NCBI GenBank assembly: GCA_905221115.1
Contig: CAJNBX010000006.1
Location: 1 to 64,000 of the forward strand
Reading direction: 5' to 3'
DNA length: 64,000 nucleotides
Source: a bacterium
GTDB lineage: Bacteria > Bacillota > Bacilli > Lactobacillales > Streptococcaceae
Under the pieces are notes generated by a model, which was given only the letters and a program-made list of their open reading frames with translations, made no database searches and was not told the origin of the DNA. Both the position numbers and the translations under genes were made by a program. Below, one piece after another: positions 54,283 through 64,000 of this stretch; the stretch's first letter is position 1; each line of letters begins with the position of its first letter.

Positions 54283-56175
54283 TTACCAAATAATCACGCG
54301 CTCCTCTGGCGAACGCCACATACCATCTCCTTCTTTGACATCATAGGTTGTAAAGAAATCATCGAAGTTTGGTACTTGTACATTGACACGGAGTTTGGCT
54401 GGCGCGTGCACATCTACGCTAGCCAAAAGTTTCATAAATTCTGGACGACCTTTCATGCGCCAGATGCGACCAAAGTTGTAGAAGAATTCTTCTGCTGAGA
54501 AGTCTGCTTCTCGTTTAGCTGCTTCAAGCGCTGCAGCGATTCCTCCCAAGTCAGCCACGTTTTCTGACACCGTCAATTTACCGTTGATAGTTGCACCATA
54601 AGAATCCTGTCCATCAAACTGGTCAATAACTTTTTGTGTTTTCTCCTTGAAGGCAGCATAGTCGCTCTCTGTCCACCAATCCTTAAGGCTACCATTTTCA
54701 TCAAAGGAAGCTCCGTTGGTATCAAAAGCGTGAGAAATTTCATGGGCAATAACCGCCCCAATACCACCGTAGTTAGCAGAAGATGACTGATGCAAGTCAT
54801 AGAAAGGTACTTGCAAAATGGCCGCTGGGAAGACAATCAGGTTCTTCTGTGGATTGTAGTAGGCGTTGACCATATGAGCAGGCATACCCCATTCCTTGTA
54901 GTCAACAGGTTGGTTCCACTTGCTCCAACTGTGTTTGATTTCCACACGCGCAAAGGCAAGAGCATTGTCAAAAAGACTAGCAGTCTCATCCACTACCTTG
55001 TCCTTGTAGCGTTCTGGCAATTCTTCTGGGTAACCAATATAAGGCTTGATGACATTAAGTTTGACAATGGCCTTGTCACGAGTTTCTGGAGTCAGCCAGT
55101 CATTCTTGGCCAAGCGTTCCTTATAGACATCAATCATGGTTGCCACTTTTTTCTCCACATCCGCCTTGGCTTCTGGGGAGAATTTTTCATGGGCATACCA
55201 GAGACCCAAGGCTTGTTTGAATGGACCTTGTGCTAGCTGGTAGGCTGCCTTAACCTTATCTTTAGCTTCTGGAACACCTGAAAGCGCACGGCTATAGGCA
55301 CCTGACAAGACACGGATTTCTTCTGTTAAATAGCTGGTTGAGAGATTAACAACACTCAAAATCAAGGTAGCCTTGAGGAGAGGCCAGGCTTCTTCACTGT
55401 AGAATTGCTCTGCTGCTTGCCAGAAGCGTTCTTCATCTACAATAACCTTGTCTGGCACTTGTCCAAGAACGACTTGGAAGAAGTCATCCAAAGGTAGAGC
55501 AGGCGCGAATTTCTTGAAATCTTCGTAAGCATATGGATGGTAGAGTTTAGCATATTCTGAACTTTCTTCATTAGAGAGCACCACTGCCGCAACTCGACGG
55601 TCTAATTCAAGTCGTTTCTCTAGCAAGTCTTCAATTTCTTCATCAGAGAAATCATAAGCCTTGAGAAGATTGACGCTAGATTCTTTCCAAAGAGTCAAGA
55701 GCTCCTCGCGTTGAGGATGGTCTTCAGCATAGTAGGTCGTATCGGGCAAGATTGTGCTTGGAGCACTTGCCCATAGAACATTGATTCTAGCATCCATAAA
55801 GTCTGGTGATACACCAAAAGGAAGAAAGTTAGGTTTTCCAGCAAGTTCAAACTCTGCTAGTTTAGCTGTAAAATCTGCAAAAGTCTCCAATTCTTGGAAT
55901 TCTTTAAGAAGAGGTAAGACAGGTGTGATACCGTCAGCTTCTCTCTTGTCAAAATCACGAACTAGGCGGTGGTATTTGACAAAGTTTGCCAAGATAGCAT
56001 CCTCAGGCACTTCTTCACCTGCCAACCACTTGTCTGTTGTCGCCAGCATCAGGTCTTCAATTTCCTGGTCTAAATCAACAAAACCTCCTGTTTGAGACTT
56101 ATCTGCTGGGATTTCAGCTGTCTTCTGCCATTCTCCATTGATTGCATCATAAAAATCATCTTGATAACGTGTCAT
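54283..56175 (-). CDS. pepO: Endopeptidase O (M13 neprilysin family)
   Basis: 630 residues from the ATG at 56175 (MTRYQDDFYDAINGEW), the usual pneumococcal length; an in-frame ATG 60 bases upstream lacks family support. Zinc motif HExxH in VIAHEISHAFD, third ligand Glu in ENVADLGG, and the terminal CxxW-like region replaced by VIIW. It cleaves short peptides; in pneumococcus PepO is also reported at the surface and binds host plasminogen and complement C1q. No signal peptide. It stands just before the psa operon, on the opposite strand. Confidence 0.95.
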   Translation of the reverse strand: MTRYQDDFYDAINGEWQKTAEIPADKSQTGGFVDLDQEIEDLMLATTDKWLAGEEVPEDAILANFVKYHRLVRDFDKREADGITPVLPLLKEFQELETFADFTAKLAEFELAGKPNFLPFGVSPDFMDARINVLWASAPSTILPDTTYYAEDHPQREELLTLWKESSVNLLKAYDFSDEEIEDLLEKRLELDRRVAAVVLSNEESSEYAKLYHPYAYEDFKKFAPALPLDDFFQVVLGQVPDKVIVDEERFWQAAEQFYSEEAWPLLKATLILSVVNLSTSYLTEEIRVLSGAYSRALSGVPEAKDKVKAAYQLAQGPFKQALGLWYAHEKFSPEAKADVEKKVATMIDVYKERLAKNDWLTPETRDKAIVKLNVIKPYIGYPEELPERYKDKVVDETASLFDNALAFARVEIKHSWSKWNQPVDYKEWGMPAHMVNAYYNPQKNLIVFPAAILQVPFYDLHQSSSANYGGIGAVIAHEISHAFDTNGASFDENGSLKDWWTESDYAAFKEKTQKVIDQFDGQDSYGATINGKLTVSENVADLGGIAAALEAAKREADFSAEEFFYNFGRIWRMKGRPEFMKLLASVDVHAPAKLRVNVQVPNFDDFFTTYDVKEGDGMWRSPEERVIIW

Positions 56176-56289
56176 CTTGTTCTCGCTTTCATTTATACTT
56201 GTTTTTAGCTTAACAAAAATTACCTGGGAATGCAATTAAAAATGAACTGAGGTTTCCTAGTATTTTCAGTTATTATTTTAATTTTTTGA

Positions 56290-56311
56290 AAAATTAACTT
56301 GACTTAATTTT
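56290..56311 (+). promoter_or_regulatory. PsaR operator of psaBCA
   Basis: AAAATTAA-CTTGAC-TTAATTTT, perfect 8-bp arms with a 6-base centre, the DtxR-type palindrome expected for PsaR. CTTGAC overlaps the TTGACT -35, so Mn-PsaR would block the polymerase. Confidence 0.88.
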
Positions 56312-56351
56312 TTTTTTAATGTATATTAAGAGGCAGGAGGAATACAAGTTT

Positions 56352-57074
56352 ATGATACGTATCGAAAACCTCAGTGTCTCCTACAAAGAAACGTTGGCAC
56401 TTAAGGATATTTCACTAGCGCTCCACGGACCAACAATTACCGGTATCATTGGTCCAAACGGTGCTGGGAAATCAACATTATTAAAAGGAATGCTGGGAAT
56501 TATCCCACATCAAGGTCAGGCATTTCTCGATGACAAGGAAGTGAAAAAATCCTTACATCGAATCGCCTATGTCGAACAAAAAATCAATATCGACTACAAC
56601 TTTCCCATCAAGGTCAAGGAATGCGTCTCGTTAGGACTCTTTCCCTCTATCCCTCTCTTTCGAAGTTTAAATGCTAAACATTGGAAGAAAGTGCAAGAGG
56701 CCCTTGAAATTGTCGGTCTAGCTGACTACGCTGAACGTCAAATCAGTCAACTGTCTGGAGGTCAGTTCCAGCGAGTCTTGATTGCCAGATGTTTGGTGCA
56801 GGAAGCTGACTATATCCTCTTGGATGAACCCTTTGTTGGGATTGACTCTGTCAGTGAGGAAATCATCATGAATACGCTGAGAGATTTGAAAAAAGCTGGG
56901 AAGACGGTTCTCATCGTCCACCACGACCTCAGCAAGGTTCCCCACTACTTCGATCAAGTCTTGCTTGTCAATCGAGAAGTGATTGCCTTTGGTCCAACCA
57001 AAGAAACCTTTACCGAAGCCAATCTTAAAGAAGCTTACGGTAATCGACTCTTTTTCAGTGGAGGTGACCTATGA
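56352..57074 (+). CDS. psaB: Manganese ABC transporter ATP-binding protein PsaB
   Basis: 240 residues from the ATG at 56352 (GGAGG upstream); an in-frame ATG at 56319 lies before the ribosome site and is not used. Walker [13 protein letters not shown], signature [13 protein letters not shown], Walker [13 protein letters not shown] and switch His in IVHHDLSK. Energises the Mn2+ importer. Its stop overlaps psaC by 4 bases. Controlled by PsaR. Confidence 0.95.
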   Translation: MIRIENLSVSYKETLALKDISLALHGPTITGIIGPNGAGKSTLLKGMLGIIPHQGQAFLDDKEVKKSLHRIAYVEQKINIDYNFPIKVKECVSLGLFPSIPLFRSLNAKHWKKVQEALEIVGLADYAERQISQLSGGQFQRVLIARCLVQEADYILLDEPFVGIDSVSEEIIMNTLRDLKKAGKTVLIVHHDLSKVPHYFDQVLLVNREVIAFGPTKETFTEANLKEAYGNRLFFSGGDL

Positions 57075-57919
57075 TTGCAGAATTTATCGATGGATTGCAA
57101 AAATTCCATTTCTTACAAAATGCCTTGATAACAGCTATTGTCATCGGGGTCGTAGCTGGAGCTGTGGGATGTTTCATCATCCTACGCGGGATGTCACTCA
57201 TGGGAGATGCCATTTCACATGCTGTCTTGCCAGGTGTAGCCCTCTCCTTTATCTTGGGCCTTGACTTCTTTATCGGAGCCATTGTCTTTGGACTACTAGC
57301 TGCCATCATCATTACCTACATCAAGGGAAACTCGATTATCAAAAGCGATACCGCCATCGGCATTACCTTTTCTTCTTTCTTAGCCCTCGGTATCATCTTG
57401 ATTAGTGTCGCTAAAAGTTCAACTGACCTTTTCCATATTCTTTTTGGTAATATCCTAGCCGTCCAAGATACAGATATGTTTATTACTATGGGTGTAGGAG
57501 CAGCCATTCTCTTGTTAATCTGGATTTTCTTCAAGCAACTCTTGATAACTTCCTTTGATGAACTCTTGGCCAAAGCCATGGGAATGCCTGTCAATTTCTA
57601 TCACTACCTTCTCATGGTACTCTTGACTCTCGTGTCTGTGACAGCTATGCAAAGTGTCGGAACTATCCTGATTGTAGCCATGCTGATTACCCCAGCGGCA
57701 ACTGCTTATCTCTATGCTAATAGCCTGAAAAGCATGATTTTCCTTTCCTCAACCTTTGGAGCGACAGCTTCAGTTTTGGGGCTCTTTATCGGCTATAGCT
57801 TTAACGTTGCGGCAGGTTCTAGTATCGTGCTCACAGCTGCTAGTTTCTTTCTCATTAGCTTCTTTATCGCTCCAAAACAACGATATTTGAAACTGAAAAA
57901 TAAACATTTGTTAAAATAA
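57071..57919 (+). CDS. psaC: Manganese ABC transporter permease PsaC
   Basis: 282 residues with eight or nine membrane helices, ABC-3 family. The ATPase-contact loop [15 protein letters not shown] and the conserved [20 protein letters not shown] segment are present. It forms the Mn2+ channel as a homodimer. Second gene of psaBCA. Confidence 0.95.
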   Translation: MIAEFIDGLQKFHFLQNALITAIVIGVVAGAVGCFIILRGMSLMGDAISHAVLPGVALSFILGLDFFIGAIVFGLLAAIIITYIKGNSIIKSDTAIGITFSSFLALGIILISVAKSSTDLFHILFGNILAVQDTDMFITMGVGAAILLLIWIFFKQLLITSFDELLAKAMGMPVNFYHYLLMVLLTLVSVTAMQSVGTILIVAMLITPAATAYLYANSLKSMIFLSSTFGATASVLGLFIGYSFNVAAGSSIVLTAASFFLISFFIAPKQRYLKLKNKHLLK

Positions 57920-57950
57920 GGGGCAAAACCCCAATAAATTGGAGGATCTA

Positions 57951-58880
57951 ATGAAAAAATTAGGTACATTACTTGTTCTCTTTCTTTCCGTCATTGCTCT
58001 TGTAGCATGTGCTAGCGGAAAAAAAGATGCAGCTTCTGGTCAAAAACTAAAAGTTGTTGCTACAAACTCAATCATCGCTGATATTACTAAAAATATTGCT
58101 GGTGACAAGATTGATCTTCACAGTATCGTTCCTGTTGGTCAAGACCCACACGAATACGAACCACTTCCTGAAGACGTTAAGAAAACTTCTCAAGCTGATT
58201 TGATTTTCTATAACGGTATCAACCTTGAAACAGGTGGCAATGCTTGGTTTACAAAATTAGTAGAAAATGCTAAGAAAACTGAAAACAAAGACTACTTTGC
58301 AGTCAGCGAAGGCGTTGATGTTATCTACCTTGAAGGCCAAAACGAAAAAGGCAAAGAAGACCCACACGCTTGGCTTAACCTTGAAAACGGGATGATTTTT
58401 GCTAAAAACATCGCAAAACAATTGAGCGCTAAAGACCCTAGCAACAAGGAATTCTACGAAAAAAATCTCAAAGAATATACTGAAAAACTAGACAAGCTTG
58501 ATAAGGAAGCAAAAGCTAAATTCAACAATATCCCTGCTGAGAAAAAACTCATCGTAACCAGCGAAGGATGCTTCAAATACTTCTCTAAAGCCTACGGTGT
58601 CCCAAGTGCCTACATCTGGGAAATCAATACTGAAGAAGAAGGAACACCTGACCAAATCAAGACCTTGGTTGAAAAACTTCGCCAAACAAAAACTCCTTCA
58701 CTCTTTGTAGAATCAAGTGTGGATGACCGTCCAATGAAAACTGTATCTCAAGACACAAACATCCCAATCTACGCTCAAATCTTTACTGACTCTATCGCAG
58801 AACAAGGTAAAGAAGGCGACAGCTACTACAACATGATGAAATACAACCTTGATAAGATTGCTGAAGGATTGGCAAAATAA
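57951..58880 (+). CDS. psaA: Manganese-binding lipoprotein PsaA
   Basis: 309 residues from the ATG at 57951 (GGAGG upstream), the known length. Lipoprotein signal with lipobox LVAC (Cys20). Cluster A-1 fold with metal ligands: His in [10 protein letters not shown], His in [10 protein letters not shown], Glu in [10 protein letters not shown] and Asp in FTDSIAEQG. It captures Mn2+ (and Zn2+, which blocks it) at the cell surface. The TAA stop shares its last base with a BOX element. Confidence 0.97.
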   Translation: MKKLGTLLVLFLSVIALVACASGKKDAASGQKLKVVATNSIIADITKNIAGDKIDLHSIVPVGQDPHEYEPLPEDVKKTSQADLIFYNGINLETGGNAWFTKLVENAKKTENKDYFAVSEGVDVIYLEGQNEKGKEDPHAWLNLENGMIFAKNIAKQLSAKDPSNKEFYEKNLKEYTEKLDKLDKEAKAKFNNIPAEKKLIVTSEGCFKYFSKAYGVPSAYIWEINTEEEGTPDQIKTLVEKLRQTKTPSLFVESSVDDRPMKTVSQDTNIPIYAQIFTDSIAEQGKEGDSYYNMMKYNLDKIAEGLAK

Positions 58881-58992
58881 TACTCTTCGAAAATCTCTTC
58901 AAACCACGTCAGCTTTATCTGCAACCTCAAAGCGATGCTTTGAGCAACCTGTGGCTAGCTTCCTAGTTTGCTCTTTGATTTTCATTGAGTAT
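58880..58992 (-). repeat. BOX element starting on the psaA stop codon
   Basis: 113 bp, ATACTCTTCGAAAATC to CATTGAGTAT, with a partial boxB (CCTCAAAGCGATGCTTTGAG). Its first base is the last A of the psaA TAA. Confidence 0.9.
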
Positions 58993-59002
58993 AAGCCTCT
59001 GA

Positions 59003-59035
59003 AAAACGTCATTCTCACATGAGCTGGCGTTTTTT
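59003..59035 (+). terminator. Terminator between psaA and tpx
   Basis: AACGTCA and TGGCGTT arms (one wobble) followed by TTTTT. It could separate psaBCA from tpx, with some read-through as known for the psa locus. Confidence 0.7.
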
Positions 59036-59116
59036 CTATGCCCACATTTCCGGTCAAATCATTGGAAAATTCCGACTGTTTCAGCTAAAATGGAAGAAAA
59101 AAGATTGGAGTATCTT

Positions 59117-59608
59117 ATGGTAACTTTCCTCGGAAATCCTGTGAGCTTTACAGGTAAACAACTACAAGTCGGCGACAAGGCACTTGATTTTTCACTCACT
59201 ACAACAGACCTTTCTAAAAAATCTCTGGCTGATTTTGATGGCAAGAAAAAAGTCTTGAGTGTCGTGCCTTCTATCGATACAGGTATCTGCTCAACTCAAA
59301 CACGTCGTTTTAATGAAGAACTGGCTGGACTGGATAATACAGTTGTCTTGACTGTTTCCATGGACCTCCCTTTTGCCCAAAAACGTTGGTGTGGTGCTGA
59401 AGGTATTGAAAATGCCATCATGCTTTCAGACTATTTCGACCATTCCTTTGGACGTGATTATGCCCTCTTAATCAATGAGTGGCATCTATTGGCACGCGCA
59501 GTCTTTGTCCTCGATACTGACAATACTATTCGCTACGTTGAATACGTGGACAATATCAACTCTGAACCAAACTTCGAAGCCGCAATTGCAGCTGCTAAAG
59601 CCCTATAG
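59117..59608 (+). CDS. tpx: Thiol peroxidase (PsaD)
   Basis: 163 residues from the ATG at 59117 (GGAG upstream). Peroxidatic Cys58 in [14 protein letters not shown] and resolving Cys92 in QKRWCGAEG, the atypical 2-Cys Tpx pattern. It reduces H2O2 made by pneumococcal pyruvate oxidase, in the cytoplasm. Adjacent to the Mn transporter, both being oxidative-stress functions. The former name psaD reflects this place. Confidence 0.96.
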   Translation: MVTFLGNPVSFTGKQLQVGDKALDFSLTTTDLSKKSLADFDGKKKVLSVVPSIDTGICSTQTRRFNEELAGLDNTVVLTVSMDLPFAQKRWCGAEGIENAIMLSDYFDHSFGRDYALLINEWHLLARAVFVLDTDNTIRYVEYVDNINSEPNFEAAIAAAKAL

Positions 59609-59661
59609 AAAAAATCCTCTGTCACAAAGAGTTCCCTACTCTTTGAAACGGAGGATTTTTT
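59609..59661. terminator. Terminator of tpx
   Basis: AAAATCCTC and GAGGATTTT outer stem with an inner CAAAGAG/CTCTTTG hairpin, T run on the plus strand, directly after the tpx stop. Confidence 0.88.
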
Positions 59662-59704
59662 GTTTACGAGTAAATTCAAGTTCGATCTAATAAAAACAAC
59701 TAAA

Positions 59705-62413
59705 TTACTCTACAGATTTCAGAGCTTCAAGCATATCAACCTTTCTCAGATGATAATTGACAAAGAAACCAAGTACGGTCAAAATGGTGCTTACTGCTAC
59801 CACTGGAATTACATAGACTTCCCAGCCTACCTGCGGATAAAAGAGAATAGTCGCAGGCGAAATCATTTGAATCAAAAATTGGTGTAAATAGAAACCTGAG
59901 ACCAGACCAAGTACGATTCCCACAAGAGACAAGACAATCGTCTCACGATAAATGTAGAGAGTGACTTCATTATTATGAAAACCGAGAACCTTGATTGTGG
60001 AGAGTTCACGGATTCTCTCAGCCACGTTGATATTGGTTAGATTGTAAAGGATAACAATAGCCAATAGAACCGATACGATGACCAAGATGGTCATGGTCTG
60101 ATTGAGTGAGCTGGCGACGGAGTCAAAGAGTCGAATGGCTGAAGCATTCTGGACAACGCTGGACACCGCAGATTGATTCATAAGCAAGCCTGCCTGTCTT
60201 TCGATACTAGTAGCACTGGTATCCCTTAACGAGACCAGATAAGTGTTGGCTTGGGGTAGCTGGCCGTAAAGTTGCTTATAGCTAGCCTGACTCATATAAA
60301 TAAAGTGACCAACGTAGTTCTCAGCAATAGCAACGACCTTTAGCTCCTTACCTTCAATTTCTAGAGTCTGTCCAACCTTGACACCAGCTAGCTGGGCGAG
60401 TTTAGCTGTAATAACGACGCCATCTTTTAATGTCAACTCTTGCTGATGATGTTGCAGATGAATAAAGGGAGTCAAATCTTCCTTCTCTGTCATCATAAGG
60501 GTAATGGTTTGAAGACCAGCCTTACCTTTGAAATCCTTGTCTAGCGTTTGTGAATAGATTTTCTGATAGGCTCGGATATCTTGCCCTTTCAACACTTCTT
60601 CTAGATTTGCCTTGTCCTGATTGGTCGCACTAGGATTTTCAGAAACAATCATCTGATACTGTTGGATTTGTTGAAACTGTCTAGACGGAACTCCTGCTAC
60701 AGAGGATTGGATTCCCAAACCTGCATAGAGCAAAGCTACAGAACCTGCCACACCAAAGATCGTCATCAACATCCGCTGCTTATAACGGAAGATATTGCGA
60801 GCAGTTACCTTATGAGTAAAACTGAGACGGCGCCAGATAAAACTGATGCGCTCTAGTAAGATTTTAGCTCCTTTAACAGGAGGTTTAGGCAGTAAAAGCT
60901 GGGCTGCTTCATCATGAAGTTCCCTACGAGCTACCAAGTAGGCTGGTAACACACTCGCCAACCAACTCAAGACAAGAGCCAGTAAGCTATAGGTCCAATA
61001 GAACTGAATCTGGGTTTCTCCCACCACCATGCCTTTTGTAATGACACTTGAAATCACACCGGCTAGCAAATAATGGCCAAGTATACTACCTAGAGCTGTT
61101 CCGACAGTCCCAGCTACTAGGCCGTAGAGGAGAAACTTGGCAATAATATCCTCACTGCGATAGCCCAAGGCCTTAAAAATCCCTGCATGTGTTCGCTCTT
61201 CATCCACAAAGCGAGTCATAGTTGTAAAGGTCACCATGGCTGCTACAGCATAAAGCACTACAGGAAAGATATTGCCCACTGCCCGAATACTGGCTGAAGC
61301 ATTACTGTACATGAGGTAGCCTTGACCGCCAGGCATGGTCTGACGATTATAGACTTGATACTTGGGCTCAGCTAAATCATCCAAGACTTGCTGATGTTTT
61401 TCTAGTTTTTCCTTTTCTTGGGCTAGATTTTGTTCAGCCAGCTTTAGTTTTTCCTCTTCCTTGCCCAATTCCTGCTTGGCTTGGGTAAGTTGAGCACGGG
61501 CCTGCTCTCTCTGGGCTTGAGGAAGCAAGACTAGTTGACTTTCCTGAACCTGTAAACGAGCTTGAGCAGTTGCTAAACGACGCTTGCCTTCCTGCAGATT
61601 AGTTTCAGCCTTGTCAAGGGTCTCTTGACCTTTGTCTAGAGATTCTTGTCCTTCTTTTTTCAAGAGTTGCAGACGTGCCTTGCCATTATCTGACAAAGCT
61701 TGTTCAAGGTCTTCCTGATGTTGCTTGGATTTTTCTTCATAAGCTGATGAAAAAGCATTTAAGCCTGCTAAATCTTGATATTTCAAGCGTGCTATATTAT
61801 AGACTTTTTGATTAAACTGACTAGGTAAAATCACCCCATAGGCTGTCAGAGTCCCACTTCCACTTCCTGCGTAGCCCATATCTCGCTGGGAGAGGATTTC
61901 AGCTGAATCCACAAAACCAGTAATGGTATAAGCATGGTCTTTTAAAGAGGAATGACCCTCTTCTTTTTCTTTAAAACTAATCTCCTGTCCTAATCGATAT
62001 TGCCCCTGCAGATGACTGGCCAAAGCAATTTCCTGGTCTGACTGCGGAAGTCGTCCCTCTCTTAGCTGAAAGGTTGAAATTCGCTCTGGTTTGGAGTACA
62101 GCCGAATAGCATCCTGCCCATTATCCATAGCCACATCTGTCAAATAGCCAAACTCAACCTCTGCGCCCTCTATCTGTTCTAATTCTTCTTGATCTGCTTG
62201 ATCCAAACCATAGTTAGACATGACTGCCAAATCCAAGGTTTGAGCAGTTCTTAAATAAGCATTAGCTGTCGCCTCCATGTTGGGGCTAGTCACTTTAAGG
62301 CCTACTAGGGCTAGAGACCCTAACATCATCAAGGTTAAGATGGATAAAAAACGCCCCTTGGAGCCTGTGAAGGACTGAATTAAGTCCTTCCAATAGGTTT
62401 TTCGCTTGATCAT
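59705..62413 (-). CDS. Large FtsX-family ABC transporter permease with coiled-coil extracellular domain
   Basis: 902 residues. One N-terminal helix (about 20-40), an extracellular domain that includes a long coiled coil (about 245-345, rich in Gln, Glu, Leu and Lys), three helices at about 385-510, then a second extracellular domain and three C-terminal helices (about 775-890). Two FtsX repeats, like YknZ/BceB-type duplicated permeases. It partners the ATPase gene one base upstream. Probable export or envelope function; the cargo is unknown. Confidence 0.85.
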   Translation of the reverse strand: MIKRKTYWKDLIQSFTGSKGRFLSILTLMMLGSLALVGLKVTSPNMEATANAYLRTAQTLDLAVMSNYGLDQADQEELEQIEGAEVEFGYLTDVAMDNGQDAIRLYSKPERISTFQLREGRLPQSDQEIALASHLQGQYRLGQEISFKEKEEGHSSLKDHAYTITGFVDSAEILSQRDMGYAGSGSGTLTAYGVILPSQFNQKVYNIARLKYQDLAGLNAFSSAYEEKSKQHQEDLEQALSDNGKARLQLLKKEGQESLDKGQETLDKAETNLQEGKRRLATAQARLQVQESQLVLLPQAQREQARAQLTQAKQELGKEEEKLKLAEQNLAQEKEKLEKHQQVLDDLAEPKYQVYNRQTMPGGQGYLMYSNASASIRAVGNIFPVVLYAVAAMVTFTTMTRFVDEERTHAGIFKALGYRSEDIIAKFLLYGLVAGTVGTALGSILGHYLLAGVISSVITKGMVVGETQIQFYWTYSLLALVLSWLASVLPAYLVARRELHDEAAQLLLPKPPVKGAKILLERISFIWRRLSFTHKVTARNIFRYKQRMLMTIFGVAGSVALLYAGLGIQSSVAGVPSRQFQQIQQYQMIVSENPSATNQDKANLEEVLKGQDIRAYQKIYSQTLDKDFKGKAGLQTITLMMTEKEDLTPFIHLQHHQQELTLKDGVVITAKLAQLAGVKVGQTLEIEGKELKVVAIAENYVGHFIYMSQASYKQLYGQLPQANTYLVSLRDTSATSIERQAGLLMNQSAVSSVVQNASAIRLFDSVASSLNQTMTILVIVSVLLAIVILYNLTNINVAERIRELSTIKVLGFHNNEVTLYIYRETIVLSLVGIVLGLVSGFYLHQFLIQMISPATILFYPQVGWEVYVIPVVAVSTILTVLGFFVNYHLRKVDMLEALKSVE

Positions 62414-62414
62414 G

Positions 62415-63116
62415 CTAGTACTCCAAACTGTCGATATCCTGAGGATGCGGGTTCATCACCACATCCTTGACACTGGCATCGTGCATATGAATCACGCGAT
62501 CAGCAATGGGCGCCAAAGCTCCATTGTGAGTCACGATAATCACCGTCGCTCCCTTTTGACGAGACATGTCTTGGAGAATTTTCAAAACCTGCTTACCCGT
62601 CTGATAATCCAAGGCTCCAGTCGGTTCATCACAAAGGAGAATTTTAGGATTTTTGGCTACTGCGCGTGCAATGGATACTCGCTGTTGCTCCCCTCCAGAA
62701 AGCTGGGCTGGAAAGTTATTGAGACGATGAGCCAGACCTACATCTGTCAATACCTGCTCAGGATCCAAAGCATCTGTCACGATTTCAGAAGCCAGTTCCA
62801 CATTTTCCTTAGCTGTCAGATTGGAAACTAGATTATAAAACTGAAAAACAAAACCGACATCATTTCTACGGTAATTGGTGCGCTGGTGGGAACTATAGTC
62901 TGCAATATTGACACCATCAATCCAGATTTCTCCTTCATCATTAGTGTCCATTCCCCCAAGAAGGTTAAGAACTGTTGACTTACCAGCACCTGACGCACCA
63001 AGGATAATCACTAGCTCCCCTTTTTCAATTTTAAAATTCACATCACAATTGGCCACAATCTCCGTGTCCCCAACTTGATAACGCTTGTAACAGTGTTTCA
63101 TCTCAATATAAGCCAT
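62415..63116 (-). CDS. ABC transporter ATP-binding protein (LolD/MacB type)
   Basis: 233 residues. Walker [13 protein letters not shown] (about 37-48), signature [15 protein letters not shown], Walker [13 protein letters not shown] and switch His in IVTHNGALA. First of a two-gene exporter operon with the 902-residue permease. Confidence 0.92.
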   Translation of the reverse strand: MAYIEMKHCYKRYQVGDTEIVANCDVNFKIEKGELVIILGASGAGKSTVLNLLGGMDTNDEGEIWIDGVNIADYSSHQRTNYRRNDVGFVFQFYNLVSNLTAKENVELASEIVTDALDPEQVLTDVGLAHRLNNFPAQLSGGEQQRVSIARAVAKNPKILLCDEPTGALDYQTGKQVLKILQDMSRQKGATVIIVTHNGALAPIADRVIHMHDASVKDVVMNPHPQDIDSLEY

Positions 63117-63206
63117 CAGACCTACCCTCTCTCAAACAATTTACTTCCTACTACCATTATAACGCTTTTTCAACTAGTTGGAAACTGCTTACATTCTCAA
63201 CCCCTT

Positions 63207-63237
63207 CAAAAAAGGCAGTCTCAAATCACTGCCTTCT
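63207..63237 (-). terminator. Terminator of the GH95 gene
   Basis: AAGGCAGTGATTTGAGACTGCCTT hairpin followed by TTTTT on the minus strand, just after the fucosidase stop. Confidence 0.88.
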
Positions 63238-63246
63238 ATTATCTTC

Positions 63247-64000
63247 TTAAAAATAAAACTGAACCAGATCGCCTTCTGCTGTCGCCACTGAAATACAATC
63301 TTTCTCTACGCATTTCGCTGTTACTTTTTCTTGATTCACTTCAATCACACTTTTTTCAATACCTGGATAAGAGACGCTCAAATCTCCTCCACTCCTTGAT
63401 AAAATGGTCATCTGCAAGAGTTTTTTACCCTCCCACTGCATACTAACTTCAAAATGTCCACGTGCCATTAAACCTGAAACAGAACCTGTTGACCAGGCAT
63501 CAGGTAGGGCGGCTAGAGGCACCAGATAAGCTGTATGAGACTGGAGTAACATTTCTGCCATGCCACTAGTAGCACCAAAATTACCATCTATCTGAAAAGG
63601 AGGATGACTACACCAAAGATTGGGTAAGGTGGATGTCTTTAACTGCTCTGCTAATAATTTATGGGCTCGATTGCCATCTCCCAAACGGGCCCAGAGATTG
63701 ATCTTATTAGCCTTGGACCAACCTGTACCCCCATCTCCACGATCATTGAGGCTAGCACGCGCCGCATCAAGATAGTCTTGTCCCTTATGACTAAAGAGAG
63801 TTCCAGGATAGAGTCCCACCAGATGAGAAGCATGCCGATGTTGGGCCTCCACTTTCTCATTTTGAAAATGCTGTTCTTCCTCCTCATACCACTCTCTGAT
63901 TCGACCAGATTGAGTGATTTGCAGAGGATTTAGTAAATCAAATTTTTCTTTGACTTCCGTCAACAAGTCCTCATCCATCCCCAGTTCTTGAGCAGCCTGA
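63247..64000 (-). CDS. GH95 alpha-L-fucosidase, C-terminal part (5' end outside window)
   Basis: 251 codons are visible; the frame continues open to the right edge (…QAAQELGMDEDLL). The segment SGRIREWYEEE, HRHASHLVGLYPG, GTGWSKANKINLWARLGDG and PFQIDGNFGATSGMAEMLLQS is the (alpha/alpha)6-barrel part of GH95, including the catalytic-site Asn/Asp region. A C-terminal beta domain ends at LVQFYF. It removes alpha-1,2-fucose from host glycans or milk oligosaccharides. The N-terminus and any signal peptide are not visible. Confidence 0.9.
   Translation of the reverse strand, partial: QAAQELGMDEDLLTEVKEKFDLLNPLQITQSGRIREWYEEEEQHFQNEKVEAQHRHASHLVGLYPGTLFSHKGQDYLDAARASLNDRGDGGTGWSKANKINLWARLGDGNRAHKLLAEQLKTSTLPNLWCSHPPFQIDGNFGATSGMAEMLLQSHTAYLVPLAALPDAWSTGSVSGLMARGHFEVSMQWEGKKLLQMTILSRSGGDLSVSYPGIEKSVIEVNQEKVTAKCVEKDCISVATAEGDLVQFYF

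Noticed and set aside
56176..56235. 20-residue N-terminal extension of PepO
   Set aside because: The conserved protein starts MTRYQDDFYDAINGEW; the extension is not typical of the family.
56319..56351. Upstream ATG for psaB
   Set aside because: It precedes the GGAGG ribosome site and overlaps the promoter region; the ATG at 56352 gives the known 240 residues.

Overview
The window is a chromosomal segment of a mitis-group streptococcus: Streptococcus pneumoniae or a very close relative (S. pseudopneumoniae, S. mitis). I base this on recognisable pneumococcal proteins (PsaBCA, PepO, Tpx, RelA, CodY, the nicotinamidase, the MurT/GatD pair, Vex1-3), on at least eight pneumococcal BOX elements between genes, and on low-GC coding. 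Most of the gene order is ordinary core genome. There is no prophage, CRISPR array or rRNA operon, and only one tRNA gene was seen.

Layout. 0-5 kb: a LysM wall protein cut by the window start, the vex1-2-3 ABC exporter operon with a strongly folded element between vex2 and vex3, and tRNA-Leu. 5-13.4 kb: pncA and codY, the DEAD-box helicase cshA, the RclA/Har-type flavoprotein reductase, the murT-gatD lipid II amidation operon and pepQ. 13.4-19.6 kb: BOX elements, a vitamin B6-type ECF S component with kinase and truA, an MFS exporter, a Pr6Pr membrane protein, yjdM, cmk and a LysM membrane protein. 19.6-27.8 kb: ferredoxin, glycosyltransferase, galE, a DadA-like oxidase, Nif3, trmK, a P-type ATPase and a PlsC-type acyltransferase. 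27.9-31.4 kb: a four-gene ferric-siderophore uptake operon. 31.6-33.3 kb: cadD, a repeat-rich intergenic region and rpsO. 33.5-36.1 kb: thrS with its T-box. 36.4-43.5 kb: an accessory-looking stretch with a DUF389 protein, an ABC exporter preceded by gene remnants, a candidate MITE, the TCS01-like kinase/regulator pair, and a TetR-controlled membrane-anchored reductase. 43.6-54.2 kb: lipase-like and YdcF-like proteins, an Rrf2 regulator, a phosphoesterase, PsaR, PnuC, a pair of small membrane paralogues, dtd, relA and a metallo-beta-lactamase-fold hydrolase. 54.3-64 kb: pepO, psaBCA, tpx, an FtsX-type ABC exporter and the end of a GH95 fucosidase.

Connections. PsaR and its psaBCA target, with a clear palindromic operator, are both here, so one window holds sensor and transporter for manganese. 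CodY is here, and weaker CodY-like boxes lie before codY itself and before the iron operon. The nicotinamidase and PnuC both feed NAD salvage. Several genes handle oxidative or metal stress (Har-type reductase, Tpx, CadD, PsaBCA).

The best candidates for something new are a 24-codon Cys-containing leader ORF with an overlapping operator before cadD; a family of BOX-like hairpin elements around cadD-rpsO; a decayed pezA antitoxin plus a Cys-rich reading-frame remnant before an orphan ABC exporter; apparently leaderless murT and ferredoxin genes; a possible small RNA between cshA and codY; and BOX elements that end exactly on the stop codons of neighbouring genes.
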